Source: CAZEYT01 sp964516295 (GTDB lineage: Bacteria; Verrucomicrobiota; Verrucomicrobiia; Chthoniobacterales; Terrimicrobiaceae). Taken from it: a stretch of DNA of 17,133 nucleotides. Below the pieces are notes generated by a model, which saw nothing but the letters and a program-made list of their open reading frames with translations, ran no database searches and was not told where the DNA came from. The number at the start of each line of letters is the position of its first letter. The stretch's first letter is position 1. The DNA lies in contig CAZEYT010000058.1 of assembly GCA_964516295.1 (NCBI GenBank), positions 1 through 17,133 on the forward strand, written 5' to 3'. Shown here one piece after another: positions 7,112 to 14,410 of the stretch. The translations under genes and the position numbers were made by a program.

Positions 7112-8011
7112 ATGGCAGAAATCTCGACGCCCACAGAGCAGGTGATCCATCACGGTCTGGCGACGGACGCGAGGGGCTTCTGGAGCGGTGCTCCTGTCCT
7201 GGCCGGTTCGGAGTCGCTGCGGACTGTTCGCTTTCGCGGTGAGTCCCGGAGAGTGGGCGACTGGCATTTCGTTGAAAAAGACGGCCTCCTGCTCGGCGCG
7301 GCCCGAACTCCCGCCCGCGGACGGAAACTGGCCTCCGCAGCAGCGTCCCTCTACGGGCAGCTTTTTCCGGCGTTGGCCGATCAAAACCTCTATCGTATCT
7401 GGCACTTTGTTCCGGAGATCAACCAGCTGGAGCATGGACTCGAAAACTATCGGGCGTTCTGCCTCGGTCGGCATACGGCTTTCGACGAATTTTTCGGAGA
7501 AAAGGCCTCCCACCGCATGCCGGCGGCGTCGGCCGTCGGAAGTCGTGGGTCGGATCTCGTCATGTGGGTCCTCGCCGGCCGACAAACGGCCCGGTTTTTG
7601 GAAAATCCGTCACAGATCCCGGCCTATCGCTATCCGGCAGAATACGGCCCCCGTCCCCCTTGCTTTGCCAGGGCCACGCTGACCCCGGAGCGACTATACG
7701 TCTCCGGGACCTCCAGCATTCGCGGACATGCGACCGTTGCCCCCGGCGACGTTCACGGACAAGTCGCCGTCACCCTCGAAAACCTCCGCATCGTGCTCGC
7801 CCAAGCCGGTTGTGATTTTTCCGACCTTCGGCGGCCGGGGGCCAGCGCGACTGTCTATCTTCGACATCCGGCGGATTTGGATCGGGTGCATGACCATCTC
7901 ACCACCGCTTGGGGGAACGCGACGGACGCGGCGCTTTACCTTCAAGCCGACATTTGCCGGATCGACTTGGACGTGGAAATCGAGTGCCAGATCCCGCAGA
8001 TCGCTACCTGA
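7112..8011 (+). CDS. Chorismatase, FkbO/Hyg5/XanB2 family
   Basis: This 299-residue protein belongs to the chorismatases, a RidA/YjgF-like fold that removes pyruvate from chorismate to give dihydroxycyclohexadiene carboxylate (FkbO type) or 3-hydroxybenzoate (Hyg5, XanB2 types). Key stretches are NLYRIWHFVPEIN (92-104), NYRAFCLGRHTAFDEFF (112-128), AYRYPAEYGPRPPCFARA (171-188) and YVSGTSSIRGHA (196-207). Gly199 and Cys282, with Glu289 seven residues after the Cys, line up by eye with Gly240, Cys327 and Glu334 of Hyg5 as I recall them; FkbO has Ala and Gln at the first two. This points to 3-hydroxybenzoate formation. A GAGGGGG ribosome site precedes the ATG. No aromatic-polyene or polyketide genes lie nearby, so the fate of the product is unknown. 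Confidence 0.85.
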   Translation: MAEISTPTEQVIHHGLATDARGFWSGAPVLAGSESLRTVRFRGESRRVGDWHFVEKDGLLLGAARTPARGRKLASAAASLYGQLFPALADQNLYRIWHFVPEINQLEHGLENYRAFCLGRHTAFDEFFGEKASHRMPAASAVGSRGSDLVMWVLAGRQTARFLENPSQIPAYRYPAEYGPRPPCFARATLTPERLYVSGTSSIRGHATVAPGDVHGQVAVTLENLRIVLAQAGCDFSDLRRPGASATVYLRHPADLDRVHDHLTTAWGNATDAALYLQADICRIDLDVEIECQIPQIAT

Positions 8012-8978
8012 GCCGCTCCGCCACAAACCCCGCACTGGTGCGGGCGTGCTCCGGTGTGAACGCCACTTCCGGATCCGGCGGACGATGGAGATCCTGAAGT
8101 CGGATCGCTCCCCCTTGCCAGATCCAGGCATCACTCCGGTAGGGGCCCACTCGCCGCGGATCGCTCCACGTGTGAATTCCCAAAAGCGGACTCCCCACCG
8201 CTGCCGCCAAATGCATCGGCCCGCTGTCCACACTCACCACAAACGCTGCGCCGCGCATCAAGGCGACCAAGTCCGCCAACGTCGTTCGATGCGTCAAATC
8301 GACGACATTTTCCGGATACCTTTCCGTCAACTCTCCCGCGCCAACGAGAACAATCTGAATATCTGCATTTCTTGCGAACTCTGCAACGAATGCAGATATT
8401 GCCGGTTGACTTAACGCCTTCCCAGCCCCTCGTGCAAAGGGATGAAAAACAATGTAACACCCTTTCACAAAGTGACTTATACCGTTTTTGTCCGAAAAAA
8501 CAGAAAAATCCGGCGGCGTCAGGCGGTGGATACCGAGAGGCTCCAAACACCCGAGATAACGATCCACCGCGTGGGCCGAGGAATCAATCGCACTGACCTG
8601 ATGATAAAAATACCGGCTGAACTCCCGCGCATCGCTGAGGCCGTGAATTTCCGAGGAGCCTGCCAGTCGGCTCATAAGCCCGCTGCGAAAGAGACCCTGA
8701 AGATCGATCGTCAGGTCGGGCCGAAGTTGCCGCAAGTCGCTATACCAGCGAACTGCGCGAATCTTACCGCTCCATCCTCGAAAGGAGATTCGGGGAAACG
8801 GATAAAGGTCGGCGATGGCCGGATGATTCTCGAGAAGTGGCTGCCATCGGGGATCGACGATCCAGCGGATTTTGGTCTCCGGCCAAGCGGCGTGGAGGGC
8901 AGCCGCTACGGGCAGGGCGTGGATAACATCCCCCATGGAGCCCGGCTTGATGAGGAGCAGGGAACGGGGAGGGATCAT
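8004..8978 (-). CDS. Glycosyltransferase family 9 (heptosyltransferase-like)
   Basis: The 324-residue protein has the GT9 two-domain pattern: KPGSMGDVIHALPVAAAL near the N-terminus (acceptor domain loop) and SVDSGPMHLAAAVGSPLLGI near residue 265 (nucleotide-sugar domain). These enzymes add heptose or related sugars to the inner core of lipopolysaccharide on the cytoplasmic side of the inner membrane. The usual LFGPT segment reads GIHTWSDP, so sugar specificity is uncertain. The ATG at 8978 lies 4 bases after the phosphoesterase stop, supporting co-transcription. The 3' end overlaps the convergent chorismatase gene by 8 bases. The middle (about 8340-8540) is visibly richer in A+T than the rest and contains a perfect inverted repeat. 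Confidence 0.87.
   Translation of the reverse strand: MIPPRSLLLIKPGSMGDVIHALPVAAALHAAWPETKIRWIVDPRWQPLLENHPAIADLYPFPRISFRGWSGKIRAVRWYSDLRQLRPDLTIDLQGLFRSGLMSRLAGSSEIHGLSDAREFSRYFYHQVSAIDSSAHAVDRYLGCLEPLGIHRLTPPDFSVFSDKNGISHFVKGCYIVFHPFARGAGKALSQPAISAFVAEFARNADIQIVLVGAGELTERYPENVVDLTHRTTLADLVALMRGAAFVVSVDSGPMHLAAAVGSPLLGIHTWSDPRRVGPYRSDAWIWQGGAIRLQDLHRPPDPEVAFTPEHARTSAGFVAERLR
8358..8400. repeat. Perfect 12-bp inverted repeat inside the GT9 gene
   Basis: AATATCTGCATT (8358-8369) and AATGCAGATATT (8389-8400) are exact reverse complements, separated by 19 bases. The spacer itself contains TTGC (8372-8375) and GCAA (8383-8386), so nested pairing could extend the hairpin with a 2-by-2 internal loop and a 7-base apical loop. 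It lies inside coding sequence, in a locally A+T-rich part of the glycosyltransferase gene. It is not followed by a T-run on either strand. A protein-binding palindrome, RNA structure or the trace of a small insertion are all possible. Confidence 0.85.
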
Positions 8979-8982
8979 GCCA

Positions 8983-9705
8983 TCACCGCCCCACGGCCAA
9001 ACGGTCCGCCAAGCGGGCTGGGAGTCCTGCAGCAAGAATCGCTTTTTGAGCCCCCTCAAGATCATACTCCAGACGACGGAGCGTCACCTCATTCGTGGTG
9101 GTATCGTAAATGCAATACGCGGCACGCCAGTCGCCATCCCGCGGTTGACCGACGCTTCCGACATTGACGAGGTATTTTTTGCCGGGCTGGATCGGCAGTG
9201 TGTCGAGAGCGAGCGTGCGCACACTTCCGTCGCGCACGTAGGCCTTCGGCGCGTGGGTGTGACCGATGAAGCAGACCGAGGTATGCTGATAGCTGAAACT
9301 CGAGGCGGCATCGAGTTGATTGAAAACATAGCCCCACTTGTGCGGGGTATCGAGGGTGGCGTGGACAATCGTAAAATCCCGCACCTGACGCTGGAGCCGC
9401 AGCGCGCGGAGCCAGTCTTTGTCGTTGTCGGCGAGCTGGTCGCGGGTCCAGTTCATGGCTTCCTCCGCCAAGGGATTGAATCCTTCCTGATCGCCAAACA
9501 TGGACGCCTGGTCGTCGTGGTTTCCCTTCACGACCGGGCAATCCAGATCACGCACGATGTCGAGACACTGCTTCGGGAAGGCATTGTAGCCGACGACATC
9601 TCCCATGCAGACAAAGTGCGTGCAATTCTGATCCTTGGCATCGGCAAGGACTGTTTGGAGAGCGTGAAGATTGGCGTGAATGTCGCCGAAAATAGCAAAT
9701 CGCAT
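8983..9705 (-). CDS. Calcineurin-like metallophosphoesterase
   Basis: This 240-residue cytosolic protein carries the complete metallophosphoesterase signature in order: FGDIHAN (residues 6-12), MGDVVGY near 34-40, KGNHDD, a conserved histidine in IVHATLDTP, and GHTH followed by the VNVGSVGQPRD segment. This fits the compact MJ0936/YfcE-like phosphodiesterase group, which binds two divalent metals and hydrolyses phosphodiester bonds of varied substrates. The true substrate is unknown. The ATG at 9705 sits exactly before the first beta-strand, while the frame upstream overlaps the neighbouring gene. It lies 44 bases downstream of the TPR-like gene and 4 bases before the GT9 gene, probably in one minus-strand transcript. 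Confidence 0.9.
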   Translation of the reverse strand: MRFAIFGDIHANLHALQTVLADAKDQNCTHFVCMGDVVGYNAFPKQCLDIVRDLDCPVVKGNHDDQASMFGDQEGFNPLAEEAMNWTRDQLADNDKDWLRALRLQRQVRDFTIVHATLDTPHKWGYVFNQLDAASSFSYQHTSVCFIGHTHAPKAYVRDGSVRTLALDTLPIQPGKKYLVNVGSVGQPRDGDWRAAYCIYDTTTNEVTLRRLEYDLEGAQKAILAAGLPARLADRLAVGR

Positions 9706-9749
9706 GTTGATTGGGTCGGAAAAGCCCCCAGTTGGGAGAAGAAACGGGG

Positions 9750-10499
9750 CTAGTCTATTCGCTGCGACTCCGGAATTTCCAGTTTCTTTTCGAGCGCCTT
9801 CAGGGTTGTTACAAGGGTCGGAAGTCGCTGGGATGGTCCCTCGTTGTAGAGCGCCAGAAGCAATTCGTAGGCCTCGCGTTCCCGGCCCGGACACTTCGAC
9901 ATTTCATAACCGGCAAACCGGCGGATGTAGCCCGGCGCATCCGGGAACTTGGAGGCTTTCAGAAAATTTTCCCCGGCCCCGCAATGGTCCTCAAATTTGT
10001 CCCGCAGCAAAATGGCCAGCTGGAGGTAAAGCTGGTAGCGATCCGGATTGTTGCGGATCCCCCGCTCGAGAATCTCGCGGCCCAGTTGAAAATATTGCCG
10101 CTGGGCCCGGATGCGGAGCGCTTCGCTGGGTTGCTTTTCGTCCTGCATGGCCGCCGCGCTCGCGTTCCAGGCCATGTGCCAGGACGCCATGTCCCAATAA
10201 AGCAAAGAGCGCGGTTGCAGAGTCGTGACCGTGTCGAAGATGCCGGCCATGCGGCCCCACTCGGTATTCTCCCAAGCGATGTGCGCCTCGATCCACAGAA
10301 ACGCCGCCAAGGGCGACCGGAAACCGCTCAGCGCCGCCAGGAATCCCATTTGTCCCACACGCTCGCGCAAATCCAAGTTCAGGGATGTCTTCCGAAATCC
10401 CGCCGCCGCCGCTTCCTTTTGAAGCTGGATCTGAAGGGGTAGCAGCGCGGCCCCGGCGAGAGCCAACAGGACCAGAGCACAGAGTCGCCGCGCCGTCAT
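9750..10499 (-). CDS. TPR-like helical protein with N-terminal membrane anchor
   Basis: The product (249 aa) starts with a signal-anchor-like segment (CALVLLALAGAALLP, about residues 7-21) and then is all-helical. WIEAHIAWENTEWGRMAGIF and LYWDMASWHMAWNASAAAM, followed by GREILERGIRNNPDRYQLYL, have the spacing of tetratricopeptide-like helices. A Trp/Glu-rich membrane-proximal region is striking. Its ATG overlaps the stop of the ABC-2 permease by 4 bases (ATGA), so the two are translationally coupled and probably act in one envelope complex. I recognise no precise family. The protein most likely faces the periplasm. No catalytic motif is visible. Confidence 0.75.
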   Translation of the reverse strand: MTARRLCALVLLALAGAALLPLQIQLQKEAAAAGFRKTSLNLDLRERVGQMGFLAALSGFRSPLAAFLWIEAHIAWENTEWGRMAGIFDTVTTLQPRSLLYWDMASWHMAWNASAAAMQDEKQPSEALRIRAQRQYFQLGREILERGIRNNPDRYQLYLQLAILLRDKFEDHCGAGENFLKASKFPDAPGYIRRFAGYEMSKCPGREREAYELLLALYNEGPSQRLPTLVTTLKALEKKLEIPESQRID

Positions 10500-11365
10500 A
10501 GTTCGCGTCCGGAAAACACCAGCGCAGCCAACAGAAAGTAAACCGCCACGTAGAGCCCGCCCAAGGCCAGCGTTTGCAGGAACAGCCCAAGCGGCACCGC
10601 CACCCCGGCGATCACGTCGTCACTGAGATTGAACGCCTGCAAATCCGGAAACAACAGAGCCACCAACGCGGCGAGAATGCGCGTCCACCACTGGATATCC
10701 ACCCCGGCCAGCCAGAACTCGCGCGCGGTCGCCTGGAGGTGTCCGATGAAGTAAACCGCCGTCGCCATCAGGATCGTGAAAATTGCCGAGGTCGAAAAGG
10801 TCGAGATGAAAAGCGTGAGCCCGGCGAGCAATGCGGCTTTCACGAAGATCATCACGATCCCAGGGACGAGGTTGATGTTGAACGTGGCGTCGGTGATTTC
10901 TTTGAGGGCAAACGCGATATCCTCCGGGGCCGCGCCCTCCAGCTGCGCGCGCGTTTCATTGAGCACCCACTGTTCGCGCGTCCAGAGCACCACCAAAAAC
11001 ACCGCGCTCATCAGCAGAATCGCAAGACCGAGCAGCAAAAGGATGCCGCCGAGCTTTCCGAGCAGATACGAAAACCGTGGCACGGGCTTGGCGAGAATCG
11101 TGTAAATCGTCCGCTCCTCCATGTCCTTAGGCAAAAAATTCGCCGTCGCCAAAATCGCCAGAATCGAAGTGAAAACCGCCATCGCGCCGAGCGAGATGTC
11201 CTTGAGCATTTGAAACTGCTCCTGAAACGAGAATTTCGCCACAAAGGCCGAATTCCCGATGATCAGCAGCGCGAAAATGAGGAGAAAATAGAACACCTTC
11301 ATGCGCACCAATTCGGTGAACGTGTTCCACGTGATCGCGAGGGTTCCGCCGAGGGACTTCATCAT
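10496..11365 (-). CDS. ABC-2 type transporter permease subunit
   Basis: The 289-residue protein has about six membrane segments in the ABC-2/NosY-like arrangement: a first helix after TELVRMKVFYFLLIFALLII, a cytoplasmic stretch with LPKDMEERTIYTILAKPVPR (the usual coupling region), then helices at LGGILLLLGLAILLMSAVFL, in the VKAALLAGLTLFISTFSTS region, and at the C-terminus. A soluble loop (about 130-160, WVLNETRAQLEGAAPEDIAF) probably lies outside. No ATP-binding subunit is in this window, so the partner must be encoded elsewhere. The start is a double ATG at 11365/11362. It lies 56 bases downstream of proB and overlaps the TPR-like gene. The substrate is unknown. Confidence 0.85.
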   Translation of the reverse strand: MMKSLGGTLAITWNTFTELVRMKVFYFLLIFALLIIGNSAFVAKFSFQEQFQMLKDISLGAMAVFTSILAILATANFLPKDMEERTIYTILAKPVPRFSYLLGKLGGILLLLGLAILLMSAVFLVVLWTREQWVLNETRAQLEGAAPEDIAFALKEITDATFNINLVPGIVMIFVKAALLAGLTLFISTFSTSAIFTILMATAVYFIGHLQATAREFWLAGVDIQWWTRILAALVALLFPDLQAFNLSDDVIAGVAVPLGLFLQTLALGGLYVAVYFLLAALVFSGREL

Positions 11366-11421
11366 GCGCTGCGGATTATGGAAAACAGGGACGCCCGTGT
11401 CGAGCAGCGGAAGAGATGGTC

Positions 11422-12192
11422 TTACGAACGCATTCTTGCCACCGGGAAAAAGGTCCCGACATCCCGCCCCGCTATAGCCGATGAGAGTTGGTCCGGCTGA
11501 CGTCCGTCCAGGATGTGGACGGGAATTTTGGCCTCGGTGGCGAGACGCACGGCTTCTAGCTTCGTCTTCATGCCGCCGACGGATTCCTCTCCTTTGTCCG
11601 GTCGGATGAGATGAAAAACCGAGGCGAGATTTTTCACCTGAGGCACGCGGTGTCCGTCCGCGTCGAGCAGGCCGTCCACACTGGTCAGGATCAACAAATG
11701 CGTTGCTCCGGCGAGGATCGCCACCTCGGCCGAGAGACGGTCGTTGTCGCCAAAGCGCAGCTCATCCACGGCGATGGAATCATTTTCGTTGATGATCGGG
11801 ACGACCGTGCGCGAGTCGAGCAAGCGGTCGAGGGTATTGCGCGCGTTCGTCCGATGCATCCGGCTGTCGATGTCCCCATGCGTGAGGAGCAGCTGCGCGG
11901 CGTGAAGGCCGTGCGGTCGGAATGACGCGGCGTAGAGGCGCATGAGCTCCGGCTGCCCGGTTGCCGCGCACGCCTGTTTGCCCGGGAGATCGTCGGGCCG
12001 ACGGGACAGTCCCAAAACACGAACCCCTGCGGCAATCGCGGCGCTGCTCACCAGAATGCAGGAATGACCGGCCTTTTGAAGTGCGGCAACTTCGGCGGCC
12101 AGGCGGCGGAATTGCGCGGTATCGAGAGCCCGCCCGCCGGACCGCGAAAGGACCCCGGTGCCGAGCTTGATGACCAGACGATGTTTTTTCAT
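11422..12192 (-). CDS. proB: Glutamate 5-kinase, short form without PUA domain
   Basis: ProB phosphorylates glutamate to gamma-glutamyl phosphate, the first step of proline synthesis. The amino-acid kinase fold is complete: VIKLGTGVL (7-15), INENDSIAVDELRFGDND in the substrate pocket, and GGMKTKLEAVRLAT near the end. The protein has 256 residues and stops at the end of the kinase domain; the C-terminal PUA domain of the E. coli enzyme (about 110 residues) is missing, as in some bacterial ProB proteins. The usual SSGAIAAG box reads SSAAIAAG (49-56), with Ala in place of Gly; this might affect activity or feedback. Its ATG overlaps the holB stop by 4 bases. proA is not next to it. Confidence 0.92.
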   Translation of the reverse strand: MKKHRLVIKLGTGVLSRSGGRALDTAQFRRLAAEVAALQKAGHSCILVSSAAIAAGVRVLGLSRRPDDLPGKQACAATGQPELMRLYAASFRPHGLHAAQLLLTHGDIDSRMHRTNARNTLDRLLDSRTVVPIINENDSIAVDELRFGDNDRLSAEVAILAGATHLLILTSVDGLLDADGHRVPQVKNLASVFHLIRPDKGEESVGGMKTKLEAVRLATEAKIPVHILDGRQPDQLSSAIAGRDVGTFFPVARMRS

Positions 12193-13148
12193 GAATCTGC
12201 GATCATTTCCAGAAAGCCCGTTTCGAGCGCAAGACCTTCCTGAACGCCGCGCGCGAGGCGGTCGCGTGTGCGGTCGAGGGCCTCGAGGCGGCGAAGAAGA
12301 TCCACGGGCGGGTGGAGCGCAGCGATCCGCCGAATGGCTTCCGGCACCGGCTCGGCAGGCACGTGGTGGTGACGAAGGGCCGCGGCCAAAACATCCGCCG
12401 CCGCCTGAAAAAGCGCCTGACGCTCGCGGACCACGATCGCCTCGGTGCGGGCCTTCACCTGCTCCTCGCGTTCATCCTGCCATTTGGAATCCGTCGACTC
12501 CTTGTAAATCTTGAGCTCGCGCTTAAGATCGCCTTCCAACTCCCCGGCGACCCGCTCGCGGATCCCCGAAATCGCACGTTGAAACGCCCGGGTCAACCGC
12601 ATCGCCGAGGCGATGTCCGGGCCGCCGGATTGGAGGAGTGCCGCGATGAGGGCGTCGGCGATCTCCTTTTTTTCGGCGTTCATCCCGGGCGGCACTGCCG
12701 AGCGCAACGGCACCGAAATACACCGCGAGAGAATCGTTTCCAACACGGCATCCGGCAGCGTCGTCAGAAGAAACATATGGCACCCCGGCGGCGGTTCTTC
12801 GAGGGTCTTCAAGAAGGCATTGGCTGCCTGGGGTTGAAGCCGGTCGGCGTCTTGGATCACAGCGACCTTGTTGCGCCCGATGAGCGGCTTGCGCTGGATC
12901 GACTGCTCCATGGCTCGCATCTGATCGATGACAATCCGCCGCGACTTCGACTCCGGAGCCACCGAATGAAAATCCGGGTGCGTCGCCACCGACTCGGCAT
13001 CCGCCTCCAAAAGCCGCGCGGCCAGCCGGTGGGCGAGCCATTGTTTTCCCGAACTCTCGGGGCCGTTAAGCAAGTAGGCATGAGCCAGCCGACCGGATTC
13101 CATCGCCGCGGTCAGGCGTTCCAGAGCGTTTTCTTTCAACAAAGCCAT
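12189..13148 (-). CDS. holB: DNA polymerase III delta-prime subunit (clamp loader)
   Basis: The 319-residue protein is the delta-prime subunit of the clamp loader, which opens and places the beta sliding clamp. It shows LAHAYLLNGPESSGK (21-35; a degenerate P-loop, Gln following the Lys), DADRLQPQAANAFLKTLEEP and the SRC sensor in ETILSRC. The four-cysteine zinc module normally lying after the P-loop in this family is absent: the stretch before THPDFHSV has no cysteine cluster. A charged helical insert (about residues 215-245) precedes the C-terminal domain. It sits 22 bases after tmk and overlaps proB; tmk-holB is a common bacterial arrangement that supports the call. Confidence 0.9.
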   Translation of the reverse strand: MALLKENALERLTAAMESGRLAHAYLLNGPESSGKQWLAHRLAARLLEADAESVATHPDFHSVAPESKSRRIVIDQMRAMEQSIQRKPLIGRNKVAVIQDADRLQPQAANAFLKTLEEPPPGCHMFLLTTLPDAVLETILSRCISVPLRSAVPPGMNAEKKEIADALIAALLQSGGPDIASAMRLTRAFQRAISGIRERVAGELEGDLKRELKIYKESTDSKWQDEREEQVKARTEAIVVRERQALFQAAADVLAAALRHHHVPAEPVPEAIRRIAALHPPVDLLRRLEALDRTRDRLARGVQEGLALETGFLEMIADS

Positions 13149-13170
13149 GTCAGCACGCAGCGTCCGAAAC

Positions 13171-13818
13171 TCACCGGCTCAAGTCGATGGGAAACTCTCC
13201 CCCCAGCCTGCTCCGCACCTCGGCAAGAATATCCCGGTGGATCTCATCCGGCGGACGCGCGGCTTCCAGCACGCGGATTCGGTCGGGTTCCCGCGCGGCG
13301 AGGTCGAGGTAGCCCCGCCGGACAGCATCAAAAAACGCCTCGGACTCCCGCTCAATGCGGTCGGGATTTCTTCCATCGAGCCTCGCCCGGGCTCCCGCGC
13401 GGTCCAGATCGAGGAGAAACGTAACGTCCGGGAGACAGCCGCCGACGGCGAAGGCATTCACCGCCTCCGTAGTCTGCGCCGCGATCCGGCGGGCGACGCC
13501 TTGGTAAACCGTCGTGGAATCCAGAAACCGGTCGGAGACCACCACCCTTCCGGCCCCGAGCGCGGGGCGGATCACCTCGCGCACCAGCTGGGCACGGCTG
13601 GCGGCAAAGAGGAGCAACTCCGCCTCGGGCGTGAGCGCCTCCCCCTCCGGCGCATGTTGGAGCAGATGTCGGATCAATTCCCCGGACGGCGTCCCGCCGG
13701 GTTCGCGAACCAGCACCACATCCCGACCCGCCCGTTGCAGCGCTTCGGACAGCAGTCGGATCTGTGTCGACTTCCCACAACCCTCCGAGCCTTCAAATGA
13801 GATGAACAAACCGGGCAT
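13171..13818 (-). CDS. tmk: Thymidylate kinase
   Basis: The product (215 aa) phosphorylates dTMP to dTDP with ATP. The P-loop FEGSEGCGKST (8-18), the VREPGGTPSGE dTMP-binding segment and VVVSDRFLDSTTVYQG (DRF/Y-like motif) are all present, as is a lid with DGRNPDRIERES. The length is normal. The ATG at 13818 sits directly at the first beta-strand and follows an AAGGA ribosome site at good spacing; the frame is open upstream to 13896 but that part is not family-like. It is the first gene of the tmk-holB-proB block and divergent from the EVE-domain gene. Confidence 0.95.
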   Translation of the reverse strand: MPGLFISFEGSEGCGKSTQIRLLSEALQRAGRDVVLVREPGGTPSGELIRHLLQHAPEGEALTPEAELLLFAASRAQLVREVIRPALGAGRVVVSDRFLDSTTVYQGVARRIAAQTTEAVNAFAVGGCLPDVTFLLDLDRAGARARLDGRNPDRIERESEAFFDAVRRGYLDLAAREPDRIRVLEAARPPDEIHRDILAEVRSRLGGEFPIDLSR

Positions 13819-13839
13819 TTCCTTCAAAAAAATCCAGTC

Positions 13840-13869
13840 GTCATAGTGTCGAACCCGGACGTGTTGCAA
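13840..13869 (-). promoter_or_regulatory. Possible tmk operon promoter
   Basis: On the minus strand TTGCAA (13869-13864) and TATGAC (13845-13840) are spaced by 18 bases, each with four of six consensus bases. The -10 box is 21 bases upstream of the tmk ATG, leaving room for the AAGGA ribosome site. It sits in the 138-base gap between divergent tmk and the EVE-domain gene. The match is modest, and the relevant sigma factor's preference in this organism is unknown. Confidence 0.35.
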
Positions 13870-13956
13870 AGCTGGAAATCCATTTTGTTTCGCCAAGGCG
13901 GATCATTTCACCGCTTGACGCCGCCTCGCCCGGAAGCCTTTCATCTCGCTCGCACC

Positions 13957-14364
13957 ATGAACCACTGGCTCGTCAAACAGGAACCCACCGCTTACTCTTG
14001 GCAGGACTTTCTCCGGGACGGGCAGACCGCATGGACGGGCGTTCGGAATTTTCAGGCACGGAATCACCTCCGGGCCATGAAAAAAGGCGACCGGGTTTTG
14101 TTTTATCACAGTGTCGTGGGCAAGGAAGTCGTCGGGGAGGCCGAGGTCACCCGCGAGGCCTACGCCGATCCGACAGCCAAGGAGGGCGATTGGTCGTGTG
14201 TGGACCTGCAGCCGCGGCGCACGTTCCAGAGGCCCGTTTCGCTCGAAGAGATCAAGGCCCGCCCCTCCCTCGCCGACATCGGACTCCTGCGTCAATCCCG
14301 CCTGAGCGTCATGCCGCTCACGAAGCAGGCATTCCAGGAAATCGTGAAACTTGGCGCTCCTTGA
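13957..14364 (+). CDS. EVE-domain (PUA-like) protein
   Basis: This 135-residue protein is a single EVE domain, related to thymocyte nuclear protein 1 and the PUA/YTH/ASCH group, which bind modified bases in RNA or DNA. Visible family features are the opening NHWLVKQEPTAYSWQDF, WTGVRNFQARNHLRAMKKGD, LFYHSVVGKEVVGEAEV, and the WSCVDLQP and SRLSVMPLTKQAFQEIV segments. The ATG at 13957 starts exactly at the domain; the upstream open frame is not conserved-looking. It is divergent from tmk and is followed 46 bases later by the stress-protein gene. EVE proteins have been linked to restriction of modified DNA and to RNA handling; no restriction partner is present here. Confidence 0.92.
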   Translation: MNHWLVKQEPTAYSWQDFLRDGQTAWTGVRNFQARNHLRAMKKGDRVLFYHSVVGKEVVGEAEVTREAYADPTAKEGDWSCVDLQPRRTFQRPVSLEEIKARPSLADIGLLRQSRLSVMPLTKQAFQEIVKLGAP

Positions 14365-14410
14365 TTTTTGCGCTGGCACCGGAGGCCGGTCCGGGTGAGA
14401 TTTTAGATTA

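Noticed and set aside
10574..11500. A 308-codon open frame on the plus strand opposite the ABC permease
   Set aside because: Its product is rich in Arg, His and Gln without structure, as expected for the antisense of a hydrophobic membrane protein.
14378..14390. ACCGG-agg-CCGGT hairpin between the EVE and stress-protein genes, possibly a terminator
   Set aside because: The stem is only 5 bp with a 3-base loop, and the nearest T-run is several bases away, so it is not a convincing rho-independent terminator.
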